Assembly: GCF_900111585.1 (NCBI RefSeq)
Contig: NZ_FOHI01000005.1
Location: 124,001 to 188,000 of the forward strand
Reading direction: 5' to 3'
DNA from: Nitrosospira multiformis
GTDB taxonomy: Bacteria; Pseudomonadota; Gammaproteobacteria; Burkholderiales; Nitrosomonadaceae
DNA length: 64,000 nt
Shown here: positions 9,072-17,857 of the stretch, in pieces
Numbering within the stretch: position 1 is the first letter of the stretch
Layout of the letters: every line of letters starts with the position of its first letter
Position numbers and translations under genes: made by a program
Notes under the pieces: generated by a model
The model's input: the letters and a program-made list of their open reading frames with translations, nothing else
What the model was told of the DNA's origin: nothing
Databases searched by the model: none

Positions 9072-9095
9072 AAGGGATCAAGTAAAAAGGTTGCT

Positions 9096-10568
9096 TCAAA
9101 AAACCAGGCTGAAGTCGATGTAGACCATGTCCGCATCTTTCTTGCCCTGATAAAAATTCCTGACCACGCTGCCGCCGAATGCATGGCCGTAATAGAACCG
9201 CCATGACAAGTACTTGTTGAGCGTGTGCGTGAAACTGATGTCCACCAATTGACCTGCATCACTTTTGCCGCCGGAGGGGCGACCCGAGTAGCCGAATGCG
9301 CCCGAGCGGGATGTCGGTCCGAGCCCCGAATAGAACAGATCACTCGAATTGCTGAGGGACAGATGGTGCAGATCGATTGTTACCCTGGTTTTCGGAGTGG
9401 GCGAGACGATCATCTGAAGAAATGCGTCCTGCATATTAATGAGGTTGTAGAAAGGGAGTTTGGCGTAGGCGCGCCCGCTGGGAAGGGCAGTAAAGTAGGT
9501 TTTATGCGTGCCGTCATTGGCCTTGTCGTCGCCTGAACTTCTGAAATAGAGCGCTCGCAGCCATGGCTGGAAGGGAAGAGCCGTCCATTGATATCCGGCC
9601 TCTGCCGCAATCGCCCACGCCTGGTGGTCCTGGTTGGTCCAGTCACCGAACTGATAAGCGCCCCACAACAAGGCATCGATGCTGCCCGAGCCTAATGGCT
9701 GGAGGGTGAGCAGGTGCGCGCCTATGGTATGGAGATTCAGGTTCTGGTTATCAAGCCTGGGCCGTTCTGCGGCAGGACGGTTGTCCACCGCCTGTGTATT
9801 GCGTTTGTCATCGTAATTGAGGTAGAAGAGGCGGCCTTCTGTTCCTGGGAGCAGCGTATCCTTCTTGCTGGTGAGCGCCGTATAAAACAGATTGATGTCG
9901 CCGATTTCTTTTTGCCCCTGGACGGTGAACCCGCCCTGGGTGGGACGTATCCCGGCGGCCGTTACATTGAACCCGGGTCGGTCATAAACAGCGGTAAAGC
10001 CGTCGAAGCTTCGACCTACATGGACGACGTTGGAGGCAAGGAGGCGTTGGGCGATACGCGCCCGTTTAAGGCCGTCGAACTTGCCGATGCCTGTTGTATA
10101 TTCCATGCCATCCATGAACTCGAACCGGCCGATTTTAAGTAACGCTCCCGCCAGCCCCAATGAACTGAACTTCAAGTCGAGATAAGCCTGTTTCAGAAAA
10201 ACGTTGCTGGCATTCGTTGACTGGTTGGCAAGGAAATAGGCCCCACCCAGTCCCAGCGGGCCGCCGGGAGATGCAACCGCATCGTCCGGAAGGCTGTATA
10301 AACCGATATATTGGGCTTGCGCATAGCCATCGATATAGGGCGTGGTGAGCAGGGCGCCCAATCTTGCCCGCGCCGCCCACAAGCCATAATCGTTGTTGTT
10401 ATCGATTGCCGGGTCTGGTCGAAAAAAATTCCAGGTCTCGTGGCTGCCATACAGCTCGCCCATCAGCCGCAGATATTCTTTAACCTGACCTATGGTTTGA
10501 TGCCGTCTGCGGTCCGTGCTCCCGTGGCTTGAAACATGAGGCAGATCAAGATGCAAAGGATTTTCCAT
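9096..10568 (-). CDS. Alginate-export (AlgE-like) outer-membrane beta-barrel protein
   Basis: The 490-residue product matches the alginate_export family: SHETWNFFRPDP, DYGLWAARARLGALLTTPYIDGYAQ, LKIGRFEFMDG, alternating amphipathic strands to the end and a closing aromatic residue (IDFSLVF), as expected for an outer-membrane barrel. The family forms anionic-sugar channels. Oddly, the frame starts MENPLHLDLPHVSS without any signal peptide, and no hydrophobic leader is visible in the 116 bases upstream, which do contain a short terminated frame beginning MNPITPMISRR. Either the 5' end has been altered or the true leader is frameshifted. It follows the MFS gene and precedes the GH88-like gene. 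Confidence 0.75.
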   Translation of the reverse strand: MENPLHLDLPHVSSHGSTDRRRHQTIGQVKEYLRLMGELYGSHETWNFFRPDPAIDNNNDYGLWAARARLGALLTTPYIDGYAQAQYIGLYSLPDDAVASPGGPLGLGGAYFLANQSTNASNVFLKQAYLDLKFSSLGLAGALLKIGRFEFMDGMEYTTGIGKFDGLKRARIAQRLLASNVVHVGRSFDGFTAVYDRPGFNVTAAGIRPTQGGFTVQGQKEIGDINLFYTALTSKKDTLLPGTEGRLFYLNYDDKRNTQAVDNRPAAERPRLDNQNLNLHTIGAHLLTLQPLGSGSIDALLWGAYQFGDWTNQDHQAWAIAAEAGYQWTALPFQPWLRALYFRSSGDDKANDGTHKTYFTALPSGRAYAKLPFYNLINMQDAFLQMIVSPTPKTRVTIDLHHLSLSNSSDLFYSGLGPTSRSGAFGYSGRPSGGKSDAGQLVDISFTHTLNKYLSWRFYYGHAFGGSVVRNFYQGKKDADMVYIDFSLVF

Positions 10569-10684
10569 CTTGATCGTCTTCGACGGTTATCCTTAGCTAC
10601 AAACACTAAACTGTCTTCTTGCGCTGCCTGAATTACTCCTGCGCGAGATCATGGGAGTTATTGGATTCATGGCTTCACAGGTTC

Positions 10685-11905
10685 TTACACCTTTGCGGTA
10701 GTCGCGCGGTGAACCGCGCCAGCTGGCGCCGATGTTGGCGCCTTGCGCCGTCTTGCAGAAGCCAGTCCCAGGGCCATCAGGCACCCGCACAAGAGCACGC
10801 CGATCAGCAAGCCCCAGGAAGACCGGGAGTTGCCGAAATAATTCGAAAACCCGCCATAAAGGGGCGGGCCGGATGCGAAGCCGCCGAAGAAAGCGACTGA
10901 AACAAAACCCGATGCCGTTGCTACCGGGCCAAATGCGGTATCCCTGATCAACATGCTCATTGCAATTGCATTGGTACCGACGGCGGTGAGGCCCATTCCC
11001 ACAGCCCCTGCCCAGAGATACCAATGACTGTCCACATTGGCCCTCATCGTCACTGCGAGTGCGCAAGCTGCAATGGCAATGAGCACAATCAGAAGCAGCG
11101 ACTCGTCTCTCATTCTGGCACCGAGGGGGGTCAATGTTATCCGCGAGAGTATCCCCATCACCCCGAAGACGGCGATCAAGCTTCCCGCCGTCGACAGCGG
11201 CATGCCTTGTCGGACGGCAAAGGTCGGCAGGAACGTAACGAAAGCGGAGAGCGCTATACCCACGCAAAACTGGATGGCCATCAAACGCAGCAGCAGTACA
11301 TTTGGCGGCGGGACTCTGAAAGCTTTACGGGTTCCCCAGGGTTTCCGCGAAGCGATGAAGGGTGTCATAATTCCGAACAGTATCGCTACCGGAACAACGA
11401 TGCCGAATGCGGCATGCCATCCGTATTGCGTTGCGATGGCGGGAAGAACCAGACCTGCAAAAAGCGCCGCAAGCTGAACGCCGGATTGCTTGAGTCCTAC
11501 GACTGTCGCCTTTTTCTCCGGTGAAACGTGCTGCGCGATCAGTAAATTGGTGACCGGGTTTGCCAGCGCCTGGGCGACTCCACAAATGGCAGCCGCTGCA
11601 ACCAGCGAGTAATAATCTTCAACCGTTGCAATCAGCGCAAAAGCAAGCGCTACGGCGAAGAAAAGTACTGCAAGCGCTTGCCGTGTCCCGATCCGGTCCA
11701 CGAACGCGCCTGCCCAGAGCGATAGAATGGCGGCGATGCCGAATGCACTCATCACGAGATAACCCAGCAGTTCGGCCTCGAAGCGCAGATCGCGCACGAG
11801 GAATGGTCCCAGCGTGCTGATGGCATACAAGACAAGCATTGGCAGGGCCATGGCAAATACCAGGACAATCCTGAACCAGATGGCTGCAAATAGTGATTTA
11901 GCCAA
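10685..11905 (-). CDS. MFS transporter
   Basis: A 406-residue major facilitator with about twelve hydrophobic helices. The loop 2-3 motif appears as AGAFVDRIGTRQAL (residues about 66-79), and the second half repeats it weakly as TPLGARMRDESL. It overlaps the upstream acyl-CoA dehydrogenase by 8 bases, so the two are translationally coupled. In siderophore loci such a protein usually exports the product; here it could export the putative thio-acid or import a precursor. Direction of transport is not readable from sequence. Confidence 0.85.
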   Translation of the reverse strand: MAKSLFAAIWFRIVLVFAMALPMLVLYAISTLGPFLVRDLRFEAELLGYLVMSAFGIAAILSLWAGAFVDRIGTRQALAVLFFAVALAFALIATVEDYYSLVAAAAICGVAQALANPVTNLLIAQHVSPEKKATVVGLKQSGVQLAALFAGLVLPAIATQYGWHAAFGIVVPVAILFGIMTPFIASRKPWGTRKAFRVPPPNVLLLRLMAIQFCVGIALSAFVTFLPTFAVRQGMPLSTAGSLIAVFGVMGILSRITLTPLGARMRDESLLLIVLIAIAACALAVTMRANVDSHWYLWAGAVGMGLTAVGTNAIAMSMLIRDTAFGPVATASGFVSVAFFGGFASGPPLYGGFSNYFGNSRSSWGLLIGVLLCGCLMALGLASARRRKAPTSAPAGAVHRATTAKV

Positions 11906-13118
11906 AGTGATAAACGTCCTCTTCCTTGAAGAAGTCGATGAGCCGGCGGCCTGTCGAACTGATAAGCGACTCGTCGGTGCCGTCGAGAATTCGCGACGTG
12001 CGCGCTATCCTGTAAATTCCTGAGAGGGGCGTGAGGTCGCTGATGCCTTCAGCACCATAAAGTTGCACCGCTGAATCGGAGGCAATGCAGAGTGCTTGTG
12101 ACGCAGCCATTTTGGCGACATTGATCCGCACATCGCTGGGATATTGAATATCAATTCCCCGGGCAGCGATGCGGATCAATTCGCGCGCACTTGCAATAGC
12201 CTGATAGGTGTTGGCAATATGCTGCCGTACGAGCTGTTTGTGCGGCAGCCGGGCTGAAAGGCCGCGGCGGGAATTGAGGCGCGTGCCCATCAGGTCGAAG
12301 CATCGTTGCGCCAATCCCACCCAGTTCATCGCGCGAAGCAGACGGCCAAGACGGAGCCGTTGACTCATCAGTTCGATGCCACTGCCACTCTCGCCCAACC
12401 GGTTATATTCGGGGACCTGCACATCGGTGAAAGACATTTCACCCTGGCCCAGAAAACGCCCTAGTATGGGAATCTGGCGCTCGATACTGAATCCAGGCGA
12501 GTTCGTGGGAACAAGGATCATTGAGAGCGTCTGGCGTGTATCGCTTTCTTCTTTGCCAGTGCGCGCCAGGACCGTGACAAAAGTGGCACGATCCGCATTG
12601 CCGACAAACCATTTTCTGCCATTGATCGTCCAGTTTCCGTTCGATAGATGAGCGGAAGTCGTTATCAGCGTGGGAAACGAGCCGCCATGATCGGGCTCGG
12701 TCATGCCGTAACTGGGAGTGGCTTCCCCGGCAACCATGGGTTCCAGGAAATTTCTGCGGATTTCATCGCTGCCGAACTTCAGGAGCATGTGCGCATCCAG
12801 GGCTGAATGGCTGCCAAAGATCGCGGATGAGAACTCTGAGCGCCCTTCCTGCTCGGCTACAACTAGGTAATCTTCAAGAGAAGCAATTTTTCCGCTGTGG
12901 GAGAGCGGAAAAAACAGGCCCCAGAGGCCGGCACGCCGTGCTTTTTCGGTCAATTCCGATTGCAGCTGCGCTGCCGAGTCCCCTCCCTCGGCCAGGCGCG
13001 GCTCGCAAGGGATGATTACCTTGTCGACGAACTTTCTTACCTCGCACGAAAGAGATCGGGCTGCTTCGGTATGGGAGGATGCTTGCTCCTGATATGCTTG
13101 CAGCATCAATGTGCCCAT
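11898..13118 (-). CDS. Acyl-CoA dehydrogenase family flavoenzyme
   Basis: A 406-residue acyl-CoA dehydrogenase with the flavin-binding YGMTEPDHGGSFPTLITTSA segment, NGRKWFVGNADRATF, and the helical C-terminal domain ending YGAEGISDLTPLSGIYRIARTSRILDGTDES. The residue at the catalytic-base position is Asp in LDGTDE, where the commonest form has Glu; Asp there is seen in an ACAD10/11-like subgroup. It overlaps both neighbours (13 bases with the ligase, 8 with the MFS gene). In this operon it probably desaturates a CoA-bound precursor made by the ligase or CoA-transferase. Confidence 0.87.
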   Translation of the reverse strand: MGTLMLQAYQEQASSHTEAARSLSCEVRKFVDKVIIPCEPRLAEGGDSAAQLQSELTEKARRAGLWGLFFPLSHSGKIASLEDYLVVAEQEGRSEFSSAIFGSHSALDAHMLLKFGSDEIRRNFLEPMVAGEATPSYGMTEPDHGGSFPTLITTSAHLSNGNWTINGRKWFVGNADRATFVTVLARTGKEESDTRQTLSMILVPTNSPGFSIERQIPILGRFLGQGEMSFTDVQVPEYNRLGESGSGIELMSQRLRLGRLLRAMNWVGLAQRCFDLMGTRLNSRRGLSARLPHKQLVRQHIANTYQAIASARELIRIAARGIDIQYPSDVRINVAKMAASQALCIASDSAVQLYGAEGISDLTPLSGIYRIARTSRILDGTDESLISSTGRRLIDFFKEEDVYHFG

Positions 13119-14767
13119 TCGGGATGACTCCGGTGGGCGGGATGTTCCGTGAATTCGACTTCGGTAGTCAGCCGCTTCTTGTCGACTTTTCCCGCAGGGC
13201 TGAGGGGCAGCTGGCGGTAATAGCGCAGGTATTCGGGAAGCTTGCTTGTCTCCAGGCCCTTTTCATGGAGAAAACGGGTGAACTGGGAAAGTGACGGACG
13301 TTCCGCTCCCTCTCTCGTGACGAGACAGAGGCAAACCCTGTGTCCCAGGTCCGCGTCGGCCACCGGAACACAGGCTGCGCTGACAACCGCCGGATGGGAA
13401 ACAGCAATGTTTTCAATTTGAGCGGGACTGATATTGACGCCGCCCCGAATGATGATGTCTTTCTTGCGGCCGGATAGCACCAGATGGCCGTCTTCATCAA
13501 TAAGGCCGAGGTCACCGGTATACACCCATCCCTCCTGGCCACGGTACAGGGCATCGAGATCCGGGGCATTGACGTACTGCATGGGACTTATCGGACCCTT
13601 GGCCGCTATTTCTCCTATGCAACCTTGCGGTACTTCCTGCTTCTGGTCATCGATTATACGAATGGAACAGATTTCCGGATTGGGCCTTCCTGCCGTCCTG
13701 ATAATGGTTTCCAGGTCATCATCCAGGGTCGTATGACAATTGACGCCATCGGCGGAACCATACAAGCTGATGAATCCACATCGGAACGCCTCCGTACACC
13801 GGCGAATGGAGGCTTCATCGATTTTCGCGCCGCCGCTGATGATGGCAACCAGGCTGGACGTATCCGTCTGCGCCAATGCGGGGTCTGCGGCAATGCGTTG
13901 AAACATCGTGGGAACGCCCAATATATGCGTAGGCTTCAGTTCCGCGATGGCTTGAACAGCGGCTGCAACGTCAAATTGCCGCAGGACAATGAGGGAGCCG
14001 CCCAGCCAGGATAAAACCCCGAATGTCGCCGTGGACCCAAACGCGGTGCCGAGCGGCATCAGATAAAGCCCCCTGAAAGTCTTCCCTTCGGGATGAATTC
14101 GTTGCAGAAAACGGCCCCGTCCGCCCGCCAGCGCGTTGTGAGAATAAGCAACCCACTTGGGCTCGGATTCCGTGCCGGATGAGATCAGGAAGCGGGCAGG
14201 TGAATCGGGGCAGACTGCCGGCAGGTCCGGTTCAATGGAGTCGGCTCGCAACAATTCATCCAGTGCGTGCCAACCGTCTCCGGCTGCGCCATCGACCACG
14301 AGGATGCGCAGTGAAAGCAAAGTGGGCCGTATGGATTCGATCAATTCGCAAAGGTCGGTTTTTCCATATTCGCGCTCGACAATAATTGCACGGGCGTCAC
14401 AGCGTCTGAGGAGGGACTGGATATCGAGGCGGCCGCGGCCCGGCGGAAAAGGCGCCACGATGGCTCCAAGCGCGGCCGCCGCCAGATCGATCGCGCAGCT
14501 CCGCCAGTCGTTATGAAGCTGGTATGAGATTACATCGCCCGCGACAATGCCCAATTCCTGGAAACTGGTTGCCAGGCGATGGACCTTGTCCAGCAACGCT
14601 GCGTAACTGATGGTATGGTCGAGCGATATTACCGCCGGGTTATCCGGGTGTTGTTCCACTCGCTCGCAAAACAACTCGTACAGGGATTTATTCGGATAGA
14701 TTCCCTGCCGGGCCCATTGCGCGCGGACCTCGGCGGGGACCATATCCAGGATGCCGGAATGGTTCAT
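13106..14767 (-). CDS. AMP-dependent acyl/aryl-CoA ligase
   Basis: A 553-residue ANL-superfamily adenylating enzyme. Core motifs are all readable: FLISSGTESEPKWVAYSH (ATP loop, around residues 193-210), SLYGSADG, WVYTGDLG, GRKKDIIIRGGVNISP hinge, and PLSPAGKVDKKRL with the catalytic lysine near the end. The layout is that of aryl-acid or medium-chain ligases such as DhbE-like enzymes. It would activate a carboxylic acid as acyl-AMP and hand it to CoA, or to the thiocarboxylated carrier encoded two genes upstream. It overlaps the CoA-transferase by 4 bases (ATGA) and the dehydrogenase by 13, so the three form a tight unit. Confidence 0.87.
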   Translation of the reverse strand: MNHSGILDMVPAEVRAQWARQGIYPNKSLYELFCERVEQHPDNPAVISLDHTISYAALLDKVHRLATSFQELGIVAGDVISYQLHNDWRSCAIDLAAAALGAIVAPFPPGRGRLDIQSLLRRCDARAIIVEREYGKTDLCELIESIRPTLLSLRILVVDGAAGDGWHALDELLRADSIEPDLPAVCPDSPARFLISSGTESEPKWVAYSHNALAGGRGRFLQRIHPEGKTFRGLYLMPLGTAFGSTATFGVLSWLGGSLIVLRQFDVAAAVQAIAELKPTHILGVPTMFQRIAADPALAQTDTSSLVAIISGGAKIDEASIRRCTEAFRCGFISLYGSADGVNCHTTLDDDLETIIRTAGRPNPEICSIRIIDDQKQEVPQGCIGEIAAKGPISPMQYVNAPDLDALYRGQEGWVYTGDLGLIDEDGHLVLSGRKKDIIIRGGVNISPAQIENIAVSHPAVVSAACVPVADADLGHRVCLCLVTREGAERPSLSQFTRFLHEKGLETSKLPEYLRYYRQLPLSPAGKVDKKRLTTEVEFTEHPAHRSHPEWAH

Positions 14768-16698
14768 TTAAATCTCCAGGGAGAATTGACTTGGGTATAA
14801 GAACCGGGAGTCAGCCCTGGTTGCAGATGCGCCAGGGTTTGCAGGTCGGCAAGATCTTCGATGACGACGGCGGAGGGAATGCCTGCGTGCTGGAAGAGTT
14901 CAACCCATTGGTCAGCCGTTTTCGAGAGGAACACTTCGCTCAAGCATCGCTGGAAGCCATTGTTTTCAATGCCGGCGGTAAGGTCGAGGACTTCCGCGAG
15001 CCGTAATACCGTATCCACATCGGGGCATTCGATTGCAATCCTGCCCTGCCTTGTGGCGTAAACGTCATTGATGATACTTGTCGAAGGTTTTGAACCGGAA
15101 GCCGGCAAACTGTATATATCCCGGAAATCCTCGGCACACAAAAGTGTTGCTGCGCTCATGAGCGAGGAAGTGACCTTCGCGCCCACATTGTTCATGTACC
15201 GGTTAAGCAGTGCAATCGTGACACCTTGAGCCGCTACCACGCCTCCGAGCACATCCAGGACGGTGAACAAGGAGCCGCCACGGCTGCTGCCAGCTCCTGC
15301 GACCTTTCCTGCCACTCCCGAATAGGCTTGAGCCATGAAATCCGTTCCGGGCATTGAATTTGAAGAGACGTGCTCGGCACAATCGGTGGCCCATCCACCC
15401 GCATAGGCATAAATCAGGGAGGAGTTGATTGCCGCCAGATCGCCATGATCGAGATTGAGCAGTACCGCTTTGCCAGGCGCCCAATTGTGCAGAAAAATAT
15501 CGGCATGCCGTGCCAGCTCCCTGATTTCTGTTTTTCCAGCTGCGGATTTGATATCGATTTCGCGCACCGTCTTGAGACGGTTGAGCGCCTGGAAACGCGC
15601 GGAGCAACCTGCAGCCATGGGCGGCATTCCTCGCAGCGGATCGCCGCCTGGCGGCTCTATCCTGATAACGGTTGCCCCGAGGAGTGCGAGCAAATGCCCG
15701 GCGAGAGGACCTTGTATGCGCCGGCATGATTCGATCACCGTGAATCCGCTTAACGGCAGATCATCCTCCGGCAATGCGCCGCCCGCGGGGCGCAGGTAGT
15801 CTCCATTCGGTTTTGGTCCGGATGAGAACGACGAGAATGACCACGGGCCTTGCTGCCAGATTTGTCTGGCATCGTCGTCCTGTGCCCTGTCATCGATCGA
15901 GCGGACAGGACAGATAGCCATGCCGGTTCTCGCGCACACTTGCGAGATCCGGTGATAGGTCAGCTTCGAGATAGCGAGGAGCAGTTCATCCGGCAATGGC
16001 GATGCCGCCCGGGCGTACCGCAGCAGAAAAGCTCTCCATCCTTTTCCCGCCGCTGCTGAACTTACACTCAGTGTTGACCAGAATTTTTGCCACGGGCCGG
16101 CGTCAAGTGTTTCGAGTTCAAAAGTGACTCCGTCCAGGGAGACAAAAGGAGGGCAAGCAGGGGGCGAACCAGGGAGGGGGCGGGCGGTTACTGTGGTTTC
16201 AGGGGACTCCGAAGCAGTCGCCCCGGCGATATACTGACTCATGCTCAACAAGCCTGCGGCTGCCATCGAGACAGTACTGCTGGAAACAGGCAGTCCCCGC
16301 AGTCGGCCAATGGAAGCGGCGATGCTGCCTTGAAGCGCCAGTGCCGCGGTCAAGGTCGAAACGTAGTTCAGCCCCAGAGGTTTCGGCTGTCGATGGGTTC
16401 GCCCGTGCACCGACATCAACCCGCATGCTGCCTGCATGATGTTTTCGCTTACGGCGGCTTGCCGGGAAGGATCTTCCCACCGGGTGATTTCACATGTGAC
16501 AGGGGCGGTGTGGGGTGTTTCGAATTCGAAGCACAATGTCTCATCGCCTGCACAATTCTCATCTGCTAAGGTTTGCATCCCCAATGCTTGGGACTGATAA
16601 AGAAGCGAGGAGGCTATGGGGGCAAAATCAAGGGCTATGCTTTTCGGACCCTTTATCACACAACCCGTCAATGTTCGATTCATGTTCATGTTTCTCAC
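14764..16698 (-). CDS. Tandem CaiB/BaiF (class III) CoA-transferase-like protein
   Basis: A 644-residue protein, longer than the usual 380-410. The C-terminal half (about 315-640) is a full class III CoA-transferase: GFTVIESCRRIQGPLAGHLLALLGATVIRIEPP, HNWAPGKA, and Asp453 in GTDFMAQAYSG at the position of the catalytic Asp. The N-terminal half is a second, shortened copy: ENIMQAACGLMSVHGR with Glu85 where that Asp is expected, then LTAALALQGSIAASIGRLRG and a small-domain-like FVSLDGVTFELE segment. It probably moves CoA between acids or acts as a racemase-like enzyme. It lies 21 bases after the CysO-like gene and overlaps the ligase start. Confidence 0.8.
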   Translation of the reverse strand: MRNMNMNRTLTGCVIKGPKSIALDFAPIASSLLYQSQALGMQTLADENCAGDETLCFEFETPHTAPVTCEITRWEDPSRQAAVSENIMQAACGLMSVHGRTHRQPKPLGLNYVSTLTAALALQGSIAASIGRLRGLPVSSSTVSMAAAGLLSMSQYIAGATASESPETTVTARPLPGSPPACPPFVSLDGVTFELETLDAGPWQKFWSTLSVSSAAAGKGWRAFLLRYARAASPLPDELLLAISKLTYHRISQVCARTGMAICPVRSIDDRAQDDDARQIWQQGPWSFSSFSSGPKPNGDYLRPAGGALPEDDLPLSGFTVIESCRRIQGPLAGHLLALLGATVIRIEPPGGDPLRGMPPMAAGCSARFQALNRLKTVREIDIKSAAGKTEIRELARHADIFLHNWAPGKAVLLNLDHGDLAAINSSLIYAYAGGWATDCAEHVSSNSMPGTDFMAQAYSGVAGKVAGAGSSRGGSLFTVLDVLGGVVAAQGVTIALLNRYMNNVGAKVTSSLMSAATLLCAEDFRDIYSLPASGSKPSTSIINDVYATRQGRIAIECPDVDTVLRLAEVLDLTAGIENNGFQRCLSEVFLSKTADQWVELFQHAGIPSAVVIEDLADLQTLAHLQPGLTPGSYTQVNSPWRFK

Positions 16699-16719
16699 GG
16701 GACAGGAGTAATTTCGGAC

Positions 16720-16992
16720 TCAACCCCCTGCAACGGCAGGCAGGATGGTCAGCAAGTCACCGTCAGTGAGCCTGGTCGAGAGGCCTTCGCTAAAGCGAAT
16801 ATCGTTGTCGTTCACATAGATATTGACGAAGCGGTGCGCTTGGCCCCCGGTGATCAGTTTTTCCTTGACGCCGGGGTACTGCTGTTCCATCCGTTCGATG
16901 GCATCGAGCACATTGGAGCCATCCACTTCGATACGCTTCTGGTTGTCGGTAAGGGGTCTGAGTATGGTGGGGATACTTATGGTTATCGGCAT
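16720..16992 (-). CDS. CysO/MoaD/ThiS-type sulfur carrier protein ending in Gly-Gly
   Basis: A 90-residue beta-grasp protein: MPITISIPTILRPLTDNQKR, AHRFVNIYVNDNDIRF and the end LTILPAVAGG. This is closer to mycobacterial CysO than to MoaD or ThiS (SIPTILRP, RFVNIYVND and AVAGG are shared from memory of that protein). Such carriers are adenylated and thiocarboxylated on the terminal glycine by a MoeZ-type enzyme, and then donate sulfur. The mature Gly-Gly end is already encoded, so no trimming is required. The ATG at 16992 with GGAGAAATAAAT before it is preferred over an upstream in-frame start. It sits directly before the CoA-transferase gene. Confidence 0.9.
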   Translation of the reverse strand: MPITISIPTILRPLTDNQKRIEVDGSNVLDAIERMEQQYPGVKEKLITGGQAHRFVNIYVNDNDIRFSEGLSTRLTDGDLLTILPAVAGG

Positions 16993-17199
16993 ATTTATTT
17001 CTCCATAGTTGGCTTTAAACACGAAAAGTATTAATAAGAATTTCAATTCGCATTAACGCCCTTATTCAATCTAAAAGCGTATCGCGCTCATCTGATTGGC
17101 GGATTCAGGCGTTTTTACGCGTGCCTGAATCCCGTTACCACCTGCCAATATTCCTGATCAACCTGCTTGCGAAGAATCGAATCGTTCAGACGGTCCCTT

Positions 17200-17223
17200 T
17201 CAGGAGCCCTTTTTAAAAGGCTC
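17200..17223 (-). terminator. Hairpin after the JAMM gene
   Basis: AGGAGCC and GGCTCCT form a 7-base-pair stem with a T/A-rich loop directly after the JAMM stop codon. No U-tract follows, so it may be an attenuating or mRNA-stabilising hairpin. It lies in the 231-base gap before the CysO-like gene. Confidence 0.45.
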
Positions 17224-17676
17224 CTAAGCTACCATTGCCCCCATCGATAATTCCCATTCCGCCTTATATGAATTTATCATCCTGATTCTCTCTTCGGTGA
17301 CCATTCCATCGAGGATGCGGAAGCTGCGGATTTCTTCTCCGTATGCGGGATCGGTTGGAACAATGACATAATGGGATTGGGGCTGGGACGCGTATTGCAC
17401 GTCGGTACGGCTTGGATAGGCTGGAGTGTGGGTATGGGAGTGATAAATCACGACGGGTTCTTCGCCACGTGTCTCCATCTCTCTCCAGACCTGTAACTGC
17501 TCTTGCGGGTCGAACTTGAAAAATGTTTCCGACCCGGCCGCATTGCGCATCGGGATGAGGCGCAGGGGAAGATTCGATTTTTCCGGCCCGGCAATGACGC
17601 CGCAGATTTCGAAAGGATGATCTTTATGTGCCTGAGCAAGCATTGCTTCAACGAGCTTGGCGTGTATGGTCAGCAT
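17224..17676 (-). CDS. JAMM/Mov34 metallopeptidase (Mec-like)
   Basis: A 150-residue JAMM (M67) zinc peptidase. Glu23 (HPFEICG) and the H-S-H at 79-81 followed by Ser89 and Asp92 (HSHTHTPAYPSRTD) give the complete metal site. Family partners of small sulfur carriers either trim extra residues from the carrier (QbsD) or release an amino acid from it (Mec of the CysO pathway). Since the carrier here already ends in Gly-Gly, release or recycling seems likelier than trimming. The ATG at 17676 has GGAGGAC upstream; the frame is open for 111 codons before it but those residues look non-coding. It lies between the MoeZ-like and CysO-like genes. Confidence 0.9.
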   Translation of the reverse strand: MLTIHAKLVEAMLAQAHKDHPFEICGVIAGPEKSNLPLRLIPMRNAAGSETFFKFDPQEQLQVWREMETRGEEPVVIYHSHTHTPAYPSRTDVQYASQPQSHYVIVPTDPAYGEEIRSFRILDGMVTEERIRMINSYKAEWELSMGAMVA

Positions 17677-17743
17677 GATTCTTGTCCTCCATGACGTTGA
17701 CATTAATCGGCATATTCCCGGTCGAGAAAAATATAATTCCGTC

Positions 17744-17764
17744 ATTCCGGACCTGATCCGGAAT
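17744..17764. repeat. Short inverted repeat (ATTCCGGA / TCCGGAAT)
   Basis: Arms of 8 bases (ATTCCGGA and TCCGGAAT) around a 5-base loop, within the 181-base gap between the MoeZ-like and JAMM genes. The core GTCATTCCGGACCTGATCC resembles dispersed extragenic repeats seen in many proteobacteria. Confidence 0.45.
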
Positions 17765-17857
17765 CCGGAGGTTTTCGCATACGGATTGCCAGGTAGCCCA
17801 GACTCTGCCCGATGTCCGGGTATGTCGGTTGGAGCTCTACCCGCAGTGACGACTCGC

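Noticed and set aside
9714-10142. 142-codon plus-strand frame opposite the barrel gene
   Set aside because: Antisense to the AlgE-like protein with no motif of its own.
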